From contig QHTW01000096.1 in assembly GCA_003220955.1 (NCBI GenBank), forward strand, positions 1 through 11,696: 11,696 bases of DNA. The letters are read 5' to 3'. Under the pieces are notes generated by a model, which made no database searches, was not told where the DNA came from, and worked only from the letters and a program-made list of their open reading frames with translations. Made by a program: the position numbers and the translations under genes. The stretch is from Gemmatimonadota bacterium. GTDB lineage: Bacteria; Gemmatimonadota; Gemmatimonadetes; Gemmatimonadales; GWC2-71-9. The first letter of the stretch is position 1, and each line of letters opens with the position of its first letter. Shown one piece after another: positions 6,057 to 11,696 of this stretch.

Positions 6057-6851
6057 ATGACCGAAACCCCACACGCGCAAATGAAGGCGTCGAAATGGGC
6101 GCTCATCCTCGGAGCGTCGAGCGGCTTCGGCGAGGGCGCTGCCCGCGCGCTCGCGCAGGCCGGTTATGACATCGTCGGGGTGCACCTCGACCGCAAGGCT
6201 GGCCTCGAGCACGTCGCACAGATTCGCAAGGACATCGAGCAACTCGGCCGCAAGACGCAGTACTTCAACATCAACGCGGCCGACGAGGAAAAGCGAAACG
6301 AGGTCCTCGCCGAGCTGGGGAAGCAGCAGCTGAACATCGCCGTGCTGTTGCACTCCCTCGCGTTCGGGACGCTGAAGCCCTACATCGGAGCCGATGTCCT
6401 GAACAAAGCCAATATCGACATGACGCTCGACGTGATGGCCCACTCGCTCGTGTACTGGTCGCAAGGCGTCGTGAAGCAGGGGCTCATGGGGAGGGGCGGC
6501 CGGATCTTTTCGATGACGTCGTCGGGCTCGACGCGGGTCTTCGCCACCTACGGCGCGGTCTCGGCGGCAAAAGCAGCCCTCGAGTCGCACACCCGGCAGC
6601 TCGCGCTCGAGCTTGCGCCGTTCGAGATCACGGTCAACGCGCTGCGCGGCGGCGTGACCGACACGCCCGCGCTGCGCAAGATTCCCGGCAACGAGAAGCT
6701 CATCGAGATCGCCACGCAACGAAACCCGCACCACCGGCTCACGACACCCGCCGACCTCGGCGGCGCGATCGTGGCGCTGTCCCACCCGGGCGCCGACTGG
6801 ATCACCGGCAACGTGATCAACGTGGACGGCGGCGAGGAGGTATCTGCGTAG
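6057..6851 (+). CDS. SDR-family oxidoreductase, FabL/FabI-like enoyl-ACP reductase (264 aa)
   Basis: The Rossmann motif is GASSGFGEG (19-27). HSLAF (99-103) resembles the HSIAF block of enoyl-ACP reductases. The active site shows Tyr165-x6-Lys172 (YGAVSAAK) instead of the Y-x3-K of ordinary SDRs; the six-residue spacing marks enoyl-ACP reductases FabI and FabL. The C-terminal half (LALELAPFEITVNALRGG, then NVINVDGG) follows the FabL pattern. The predicted reaction is NAD(P)H reduction of trans-2-enoyl-ACP in fatty acid elongation. No partner fatty-acid genes are nearby, so a different SDR substrate is possible. The start at 6057 is supported by the -10 placed exactly for a leaderless transcript; ATG 6081 is an alternative. 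Its stop overlaps conserved coding sequence of the following Nudix gene. Confidence 0.75.
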   Translation: MTETPHAQMKASKWALILGASSGFGEGAARALAQAGYDIVGVHLDRKAGLEHVAQIRKDIEQLGRKTQYFNINAADEEKRNEVLAELGKQQLNIAVLLHSLAFGTLKPYIGADVLNKANIDMTLDVMAHSLVYWSQGVVKQGLMGRGGRIFSMTSSGSTRVFATYGAVSAAKAALESHTRQLALELAPFEITVNALRGGVTDTPALRKIPGNEKLIEIATQRNPHHRLTTPADLGGAIVALSHPGADWITGNVINVDGGEEVSA

Positions 6852-6919
6852 CCACCCTCCAGGACGCACGTCGAAAGCTGCGCGACTTCCGACCTACCGA
6901 AATTCCCTTCGACAGTGGA

Positions 6920-7423
6920 ATGATCGCGGCCGCCGTCGCTGTGATCTTGCACGACGGCGACGCAGGACTGGAAACATTGTTCATCCACCGGGCGGTGCGC
7001 GCCGGTGACACCTGGTCGGGGCAGATCGCATTCCCCGGCGGACGGCGCGATCCCGGGGATGCCGAGCTGCTGGCGACGGCGATCCGCGAAACGGGCGAGG
7101 AAGTCGGCGTCGACTTGTCGGGCGCCGAACGCCTCGGCGTCCTGGACGACCTGTACCCGCGGACTCCCGTTCTCCCGCCCGTCGTCGTCCGACCATTTGT
7201 ATTCGCGTTGACCTCGCGTCCCCCTATTGTGGTCAGTGCCGAGGTCCAAGACGCCTTCTGGGTGTCGTTCCGGGCGCTCCAGGCCCCGGAGGTGTTCGGG
7301 GAGGTCGTCGTCGATCATCCTGGCATCCCCCGACGCGTACTACCTGCATATAGGCTGGGCGATCATACCATTTGGGGGATGAGCGAGCGCATTCTGACAC
7401 CGTTAATTAGCTTAATTTCTTAG
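6920..7423 (+). CDS. Nudix hydrolase, CoA pyrophosphatase (NudL/UPF0035) type
   Basis: From ATG 6920 the protein has 167 residues. The Nudix box lies at 41-64: GRRDPGD, then IRETGEEVGV with R56, E57, E60, E61 and G63. The preceding HRAVRAGDTWSGQIAFPGG (23-41) fits the UPF0035 signature of CoA pyrophosphatases, which cleave CoA to phosphopantetheine and 3',5'-ADP using Mg2+ or Mn2+. In the same frame, 6851-6919 encodes ATLQDARRKLRDFRPTEIPF and more, which matches the usual N-terminus of this family, so translation very likely begins earlier. The only position with good Shine-Dalgarno spacing is GTA at 6848 after GAGGAGG (6834-6840), not a normal start codon. I give the first canonical start. 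The full protein would be about 191 aa, a normal family length. The gene overlaps or abuts the SDR gene and is likely cotranscribed. Confidence 0.78.
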   Translation: MIAAAVAVILHDGDAGLETLFIHRAVRAGDTWSGQIAFPGGRRDPGDAELLATAIRETGEEVGVDLSGAERLGVLDDLYPRTPVLPPVVVRPFVFALTSRPPIVVSAEVQDAFWVSFRALQAPEVFGEVVVDHPGIPRRVLPAYRLGDHTIWGMSERILTPLISLIS

Positions 7424-7446
7424 GTATACAAAATCCACATGTTCGC

Positions 7447-7475
7447 TTGACAATATTTGAGAATTAGTCTAGGCT
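7447..7475 (+). promoter_or_regulatory. Sigma70-type promoter of the mntR-mntH-usp operon
   Basis: A perfect TTGACA (7447-7452) is followed, after exactly 17 bp, by TAGGCT (7470-7475), which fits TAnnnT. The stretch is AT-rich compared with its surroundings. Transcription would start near 7482, about 36 bases before the mntR start. The -10 lies inside the metalloregulator-like box. Confidence 0.68.
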
Positions 7476-7477
7476 AA
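7464..7477. promoter_or_regulatory. DtxR/MntR-type operator overlapping the -10
   Basis: TTAGTCTAGGCTAA is an inverted repeat of the form TTAGxCTAGxCTAA with only one unpaired position in each half. It shares TTAG and TAGGCTAA with the known IdeR/DtxR consensus at the same spacing. It covers the predicted -10 of the operon and lies 40 bp upstream of a gene for a DtxR-family regulator. Metal-dependent autorepression is the straightforward inference. Confidence 0.65.
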
Positions 7478-7502
7478 AGCCCTGTCTGGTTGACAGGGCT
7501 TT
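7476..7502 (+). terminator. 11-bp perfect hairpin between Nudix gene and mntR
   Basis: AAAGCCCTGTC (7476-7486) pairs fully with GACAGGGCTTT (7492-7502) around the loop TGGTT. It is placed to end transcription from the Nudix gene, though only three T follow the stem, so termination may be weak. The predicted mntR start site falls inside its left arm, so mRNA from that promoter would carry only part of it. Confidence 0.5.
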
Positions 7503-7517
7503 GACCTGGAGAGCTGC

Positions 7518-8216
7518 TTGAACACGATTCGTTCGCCGCAGCCGCCCCCATCACTCACGCGGTCCGTCGAAGACTACCTGAAGTCCGTTTTCCACCTCAC
7601 CAGTCAGGGCGGTTTCGCGACCACGAGTGACATCGCGGAAATGCTCGACGTGGCCCCTCCATCCGTGAGTGGCATGATGAAGCGGCTGTCCGAAACGGGG
7701 CTCATCGAGCACGTACCCTATCGCGGCGTGCAGCTCACCCCGCAAGGCCGTCGCGCCGCACTCCAGATGATCCGCCGGCATCGCATTCTCGAATCGTATC
7801 TCACGAGCAAACTCGGTTACGACTGGGGTGACGTGCATGTCGAAGCCGAGCGGTTGGAGCATGCGGTGTCCGAAAAGTTGATCGAGCGGATGGCGGACGC
7901 CCTCGGCGAGCCCCGCTACGACCCGCACGGCGCGCCGATTCCCACCGCTGCGGGGGAGATCGAAGAAGCGGAGCTTGTCCCACTCGCCGAGAGCGTGGTG
8001 GGCGGCAGCGTGGTGCTGCAGGAAGTCGGCGATGAGCATCCCGCGCGCCTGCACTATCTCGCCGAGCAGGGGTTGACGCCGGGCGTGCGCCTCACGGTGA
8101 TCGACCGGCAGCCGTTCAACGGCCCCACGATCGTGAGACTGGGCGACGGTACGACGCGCGTCGTCGGCCAGGAGCTCGCGTTGCTGTTGTTCTGCAGGCC
8201 CAGCGATGGCGAATAG
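7518..8216 (+). CDS. mntR: Manganese-dependent DtxR-family repressor (MntR-like) with FeoA-like C-terminal domain (232 aa)
   Basis: The N-terminal winged helix spans about 13-78 (SVEDYLKSVFHL, then TSDIAEMLDVAPPSVSGMMK). Metal-binding and dimerisation follow: H88, E92, H107, E111, E114 and H115 line up with the metal ligands of the family. Asp19 stands where iron sensors have Met10, and Glu111 where they have Cys102. Both are features of manganese sensors such as B. subtilis MntR, which supports Mn2+ as effector. Residues about 155-228 resemble the SH3-like FeoA domain of long family members. The start is TTG 7518, preceded by GGAGAG at a good distance. The gene overlaps mntH by 11 bp and has its own operator-like box at 7464-7477. 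It probably binds DNA when Mn2+ is sufficient and shuts off uptake. Confidence 0.85.
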   Translation: MNTIRSPQPPPSLTRSVEDYLKSVFHLTSQGGFATTSDIAEMLDVAPPSVSGMMKRLSETGLIEHVPYRGVQLTPQGRRAALQMIRRHRILESYLTSKLGYDWGDVHVEAERLEHAVSEKLIERMADALGEPRYDPHGAPIPTAAGEIEEAELVPLAESVVGGSVVLQEVGDEHPARLHYLAEQGLTPGVRLTVIDRQPFNGPTIVRLGDGTTRVVGQELALLLFCRPSDGE

Positions 8217-9518
8217 CGTTCTCGATACCGGCTGGCGGCACCCGCGACTGACGCCGAGTCTCGCCGAAGTGTACCGGAGCGTGCCGGTCAAACCCGGCGC
8301 GTGGTGGAGGAAAGCGCTCGTGTTCGCGGGGCCTGGCTACCTGGTCGCCGTCGGGTACATGGATCCGGGCAACTGGGCGACCGACCTCGCGGGCGGCGCG
8401 CGCTTCGGGTACACGCTGCTGACCGTCATTCTGCTGTCCAATCTGATGGCGATTCTGCTCCAGGGTCTCGCCGCGAAGCTCGGCATCGTGAGCGGCCGCG
8501 ATCTCAGCCGGTGTCCCTCTTTTTGTGGGTCATCTGCGAGATCGCGATCGCCGCGTGCGATCTCGCAGAGGTCATCGGCTCGGCGATCGCGCTGAACCTG
8601 CTGTTCGGGATTCCGTTGCCTGGGGGCATCGCGATCACCGCGCTCGACGTGCTCATCTTGCTCTATATGCAGCAAAAGGGATTCCGGTTCCTCGAGGCGC
8701 TGGTGGTCGTTTTGATCGCCACCATCGCCGGTTGCTTCCTGTTCGAGATCCTGATCTCGAAGCCCGATGCTGGCGCCGTGCTTTCCGGTTTTCTCCCGCG
8801 TGCGACCATACTCCAGGATCCCGCCAAGCTGTACATCGCGATCGGCATCCTGGGCGCCACCGTCATGCCGCACAACCTCTACCTCCACTCCTCGGTCGTC
8901 CAAACGCGCAGCTACGAGGAGACGCCGGCGGGCAAGCGGGAAGCGGTGAAGTTCGCCTTCATCGATTCGACCGTCGCACTCTCGTTCGCGCTGTTCATCA
9001 ATGCGGCGATTCTCATCGTGGCGGCGGCCACGTTCCACCGCGTCGGTGAAACCGGGGTCGCAGAGATCCAGGACGCCTACCGCCTGCTCACGCCGCTGCT
9101 CGGGGTCACCGGCGCGAGCGCGGTGTTCGCGTTCGCACTGCTCGCCTCCGGACAGAACTCGACGCTCACCGGGACGCTGGCGGGCCAGATCGTGATGGAA
9201 GGGTTCCTGAACATCCGCATCCGGCCCTGGCTCAGGCGGCTCATCACCCGTTTGATCGCGATTGTGCCAGCGGCGTTGACGGCTATTCTCTGGGGAGAGC
9301 ACGGCACCGCCAAACTCCTGATCCTCAGCCAGGTGATCTTGAGCCTGCAGCTCTCATTCGCGGTCTTCCCGCTCGTGATGTTTACTTCAGACCGCCTGAA
9401 GATGGGGGAGTTCGTGAATCCCACCTGGCTAAGACTCCTCGCCTACACGGTCGCGGTTTTCATCGCGACCCTGAATGCCTACCTGCTGGTGCGCATCTTC
9501 GCCGGCTGGGTCGGTTGA
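8206..9518 (+). pseudogene. mntH: Nramp-family manganese transporter MntH, interrupted by a frameshift/short deletion
   Basis: The frame from ATG 8206 encodes a normal Nramp N-terminus with the metal-binding DPGN motif (D53-N56) up to KLGIVSGRDL (codon ending 8505). The rest lies in the -1 frame, from 8508: PVSLFLWVICEIAIAACDLAEVIG, the TM6 metal motif VMPHNLYLH, and on to the stop at 9516-9518. In family members about ten residues separate GRDL from PV; here only two bases do. A loss of about 25-28 bases (remainder 1 when divided by 3) explains both the gap and the shift. Unshifted reading stops at 8595 after 129 residues. Both halves are otherwise well conserved, so the lesion is recent or a sequencing/assembly error. 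The intact protein would be about 446 aa and would import Mn2+ with protons. It overlaps mntR by 11 bp. Confidence 0.85.
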
Positions 9519-9952
9519 TGTACAAGCGCATCCTCGTCCCCCTCGAAAACGGCCCCGCCGATGCCGCCATTCTCAAGCACGTTCGCGAGCTGGCAAAGCT
9601 GGTCGGCGCCGAGCTGCTGCTGCTGCACGTCGCGGATGGATGGGCGGCGCGGAATATGGAGCAGCTGAACCTGCGGGAGTCGCAGGAGATGAAAGAAGAC
9701 CGGGCCTATCTCGAACGGGTGTCGCAGGAGCTGCGGCAGGCGGGGGTCGAAGTGGACGCGGTACTGGCGGCTGGGGATCCGGCGAAGGAGATCGCGGCGA
9801 CGGCCGAGCGGGAGGGGGTCGATTTAATCGCGATGGCGACCCATGGGCACTCTTTGCTGAGCGACGTGGTTCACGGCACCACCGCGACAGCATTGCGACA
9901 CCTCAGCCGGATTCCGATCCTGATGGTGCGCGCGCCTGCTCCAGCGCCTTGA
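9518..9952 (+). CDS. Universal stress protein, UspA family (144 aa)
   Basis: A single Usp domain is present: KRILVPLENGPADAAILKHV at the start, a beta strand LLLLHV, a charged helix, DLIAMATHGHS, and the C-terminal strand IPILMVRAP. The nucleotide-binding loop of ATP-type members is G-x2-G-x9-G-(S/T). Here it reads GHSLLSDVVHGTT, keeping the first and last glycine but with Leu for the second, so ATP binding is uncertain. ATG 9518 overlaps the mntH stop (TGATG), a sign of translational coupling; TTG 9515 is possible. Nramp genes are often followed by or fused to a Usp domain, so it probably acts with metal uptake. Its last 50 bp are antisense to the dehydrogenase gene. Confidence 0.88.
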   Translation: MYKRILVPLENGPADAAILKHVRELAKLVGAELLLLHVADGWAARNMEQLNLRESQEMKEDRAYLERVSQELRQAGVEVDAVLAAGDPAKEIAATAEREGVDLIAMATHGHSLLSDVVHGTTATALRHLSRIPILMVRAPAPAP

Positions 9953-10868
9953 GAATTGCGTTGAGCCGCCGGTCCCGCGCCTCTCGCAGGAATTCGACTT
10001 TCCCCTTATAAGCCCGCTCAATGCTCTGAATCAGGGCCCGCTGCTGATCGGGGTCGAGCTGTGCCCAATGGGCCAGCTGCTGCCACCAGCTCTCGAAGCT
10101 CGCGAGCAAGTGCTGGGTGAATCCGCGGATGCCGCCCTCGCCCGCGGCGAGGTGATACGTGAGATGTGGCCCCGCCGCGGCCCAGCCCATGGCCGGACCC
10201 AACGAAACCGCGCGATCCAAATCGTCGACACTGATCACGCCGCGTAACACGAGGTCGATGCATTCCCGCCAGACTGCAGCCGCCACCCGCCCCACCACGT
10301 AGCCCGGGATGGCTTTCTTGAGGACGATCGGGAAGCGCCCGAGGGACCGCAGGTACTCGAGGGCCCGATTGATGGACGCCGCGGACGTCCGGCCTTCCGG
10401 CACGATCTCGACGATGGGGATGAGCTCGGGAGGGTCGAGCGGGTGCGTGACGAGGCAGCGATCCAGCCGGCGGCACCGCCCGAAGATCTCGGTTGGTGGC
10501 AGGCCGCTCGAGGACGAGCTGATCAGCACGTCGCTGCCGACGGCCTGTTCGATTGCCGCCACGAGTTTCTGCTTCGCGACCACGTCCTCATGAATCGCCT
10601 CGATCACCCAATCGGCATCCTGGATCGCTTCCGAGAAGAAGTTCGCTCGGACCAGCTCACGCAGGCCGCGTTCGACGATGCTCTCGGGTGCGCGATCGAG
10701 TGCCACGAGCGCGCGCGTGCGGCGCTCGACCTCGACCGAGGCGCGTTCCATGGTCTCGGGATTCAAGTCAAAGATCGCGACGGGCCAGCCGGCCGAGGCG
10801 CACAGCGCCGCCCAGCCCACGCCGATGTTTCCGGCGCCGATCACCGCAACCTTCCGCGGAATCGTCAC
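9903..10868 (-). CDS. 3-hydroxyacyl-CoA dehydrogenase family protein (carnitine dehydrogenase/lambda-crystallin-like, 321 aa)
   Basis: The NAD site is GAGNIG (11-16) with Asp34 at the end of the second strand, indicating NAD rather than NADP. SSSSSG (117-122) and THPLDPPELIPIVEIVP (141-157) are family motifs, with catalytic His142 and Glu154. The C-terminal helical domain starts at KKAIPGYVVGRV (184-195). Most members have Asn where Gly193 stands, a residue that contacts the substrate hydroxyl. The protein oxidises a 3-hydroxy acid or its CoA ester, but the exact substrate (L-carnitine, L-gulonate, hydroxyacyl-CoA) cannot be assigned. The start is GTG 10868, overlapping the nucleoside hydrolase stop as GTGA, with GAGGAGG ending seven bases upstream. 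The last 50 bp overlap the convergent usp gene. Confidence 0.82.
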   Translation of the reverse strand: MTIPRKVAVIGAGNIGVGWAALCASAGWPVAIFDLNPETMERASVEVERRTRALVALDRAPESIVERGLRELVRANFFSEAIQDADWVIEAIHEDVVAKQKLVAAIEQAVGSDVLISSSSSGLPPTEIFGRCRRLDRCLVTHPLDPPELIPIVEIVPEGRTSAASINRALEYLRSLGRFPIVLKKAIPGYVVGRVAAAVWRECIDLVLRGVISVDDLDRAVSLGPAMGWAAAGPHLTYHLAAGEGGIRGFTQHLLASFESWWQQLAHWAQLDPDQQRALIQSIERAYKGKVEFLREARDRRLNAILKALEQARAPSGSESG

Positions 10869-11696
10869 GCCATCGCCTCCTCGACGAGTGCTCCAGCCGG
10901 CAGCACGCGCTCGAACAGTACCCGCCGCACCGGCGGTGGACGCACCTCAACCGCGACGCGGGTGAAGGACCCCTTCGGGTCGAGCTTCGTTCGGCCGCGG
11001 CTTTGCCCGTCGGACAGATCGACGGTGAGTCGCAGATCGCTGAACGTGAGCACATCGGGTTGCAGCAGGTAGGCGATCGCGAGGACGTCGTTGATCACCG
11101 CGCCGTCCAATCCTTCCTGTTTGCGGTGGAACTCCAGATAGAATCGCAGCGCGTCGTGCAGCCAGGGTGAGCTGCTCGCCAGGCGCTCGATCTCGCTTGC
11201 CTTCAGCACGATCTTTCGTGTGACATCGAGCCCGACCATTTCGGTCGGGATCTCGGCGGCGAGCACGGTCGCGAGCGCTTCGGGATCGCACCAGGCGTTG
11301 AACTCGGAGAACCGCGTCTGCGTGCCCACGGCTTCGATCGTGCCGACCATCGCGACGTGGCGGCTGACTTTCTTCCGGACGAGCGCCGGATTGGCGCGGA
11401 GCACCAACGCCAGGCTGGTGACGGGGCCGAGCGTGACGAGGGTGACGGGCTGGTCTTGAGCCTCCAGCATGCGCTCGAGCGGCCGGACATAATCGAGGAT
11501 CACACCGGCAGGCGGTACCTCGGCGTACCCCAGTCCTGAGGGACCATGCGTGTCGTCCGCCACGTGGAGCTGTCGCTTCAGCGGCCGGCGGGCGCCGATG
11601 CCGAGCGGTACGCGGACAGGGTGCTTCACTTTGCGAATGATTTCCACGGCGTTGCGGTACGCGTTCTCGACGACGGTGTTGCCGTATGAGATCGAA
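10865..11696 (-). CDS. Inosine/uridine-preferring nucleoside hydrolase family protein (5' end beyond right edge)
   Basis: The open frame runs to the window edge without a start; the visible part begins SISYGNTVVENAYRNAVEII, the family's strand after the missing N-terminal Asp cluster. Further motifs are VTLVTLGPVTSLA, FSEFNAWCDPEA (the N-x-W-x-DPEA block that contacts ribose), GLDVTRK, and DLSDGQSRGRT near the end. The enzyme would hydrolyse ribonucleosides to base and ribose. In the block that is usually HD-P-AIAYLL, the sequence is INDVLAIAYLLQPDV: Asp is kept but the preceding His, a proton donor in classic members, is Asn. The N-terminal DxDxxxDD calcium site lies outside the window. It overlaps the downstream dehydrogenase by 4 bp (GTGA), pointing to a joint catabolic operon, although the metabolic link between them is unclear. 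Confidence 0.85.
   Translation of the reverse strand, partial: SISYGNTVVENAYRNAVEIIRKVKHPVRVPLGIGARRPLKRQLHVADDTHGPSGLGYAEVPPAGVILDYVRPLERMLEAQDQPVTLVTLGPVTSLALVLRANPALVRKKVSRHVAMVGTIEAVGTQTRFSEFNAWCDPEALATVLAAEIPTEMVGLDVTRKIVLKASEIERLASSSPWLHDALRFYLEFHRKQEGLDGAVINDVLAIAYLLQPDVLTFSDLRLTVDLSDGQSRGRTKLDPKGSFTRVAVEVRPPPVRRVLFERVLPAGALVEEAMA

Noticed and set aside
7490..7495. Second TTGACA upstream of mntR as another -35
   Set aside because: It is part of the hairpin loop and right arm, and no TAnnnT lies 16-18 bp downstream before the start codon.
8517..8526. T5 run near the mntH junction as a programmed -1 ribosomal frameshift site
   Set aside because: In the reading frame the codons are TCT TTT TGT. 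A -1 slip would re-pair TTT, but the next codon would mismatch, and no downstream stem is apparent. About ten conserved residues are also missing, which slippage cannot explain.

Overview
The window is GC-rich, with strongly GC-biased third codon positions and long spurious antisense ORFs opposite real genes. It looks like a piece of a Gemmatimonadota-type (or related soil/Acidobacteria-like) chromosome. That placement rests on gene style: an ECF sigma / zinc-finger anti-sigma / DUF4097 operon, a FabL-like enoyl reductase, and a type IIG-like methylase with an Ala/Arg-rich N-terminus. It is an inference, not a proof. I see no tRNA, rRNA, CRISPR array or insertion sequence.

Layout from left to right. 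(1) Positions 1-863, minus strand: the first 287 codons of a large restriction-modification methylase of the Eco57I/type IIG kind, running off the left edge. It starts with GTG directly after a terminator hairpin (865-889) that closes the next operon. A 14-bp perfect palindrome (915-928) lies just upstream. (2) Positions 947-4003, minus strand: a tight four-gene operon of ECF sigma factor, ATGA-overlapping zinc-finger anti-sigma factor, and two exported DUF4097 beta-solenoid proteins built on VNG-type repeats. The longer solenoid protein carries an odd seven-copy four-residue tail. (3) Positions 4060-4758, plus strand: a NiCoT/NicO-like nickel-cobalt permease with a histidine-rich loop, divergent from the sigma operon across 56 bp. 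(4) Positions 4783-6033, minus strand: a dicarboxylate/amino-acid:cation symporter (SDF family) with replaced cation-site residues. It is divergent from an enoyl-ACP-reductase-like SDR (6057-6851), and the two appear to share one symmetric -10 element (TATTATA). (5) A CoA-pyrophosphatase-type Nudix gene follows the SDR; its conserved N-terminus is encoded upstream of its first canonical start codon. (6) Positions 7447-9952, plus strand: a manganese island. It has a sigma70-type promoter whose -10 is covered by a DtxR/MntR-like box, then mntR, a frameshifted mntH, and a universal stress protein gene overlapping the mntH stop. (7) Positions 9903-11696, minus strand: a nucleoside hydrolase (5' end beyond the right edge) translationally coupled to a 3-hydroxyacyl-CoA/carnitine dehydrogenase-like gene. 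The dehydrogenase 3' end overlaps the stress protein gene by 50 bp.

How the parts work together: the sigma operon is probably a self-contained envelope response module. The mnt operon is a metal-sensing and uptake module with a visible autoregulatory site. The nucleoside hydrolase/dehydrogenase pair looks catabolic. I did not find a clearly new multi-gene system. The most useful leads are the MntR box over the -10, the mntH deletion/frameshift, the symmetric bidirectional promoter, the altered cation sites of the SDF transporter, the missing Nudix start codon, and the methylase gene that begins inside a terminator.
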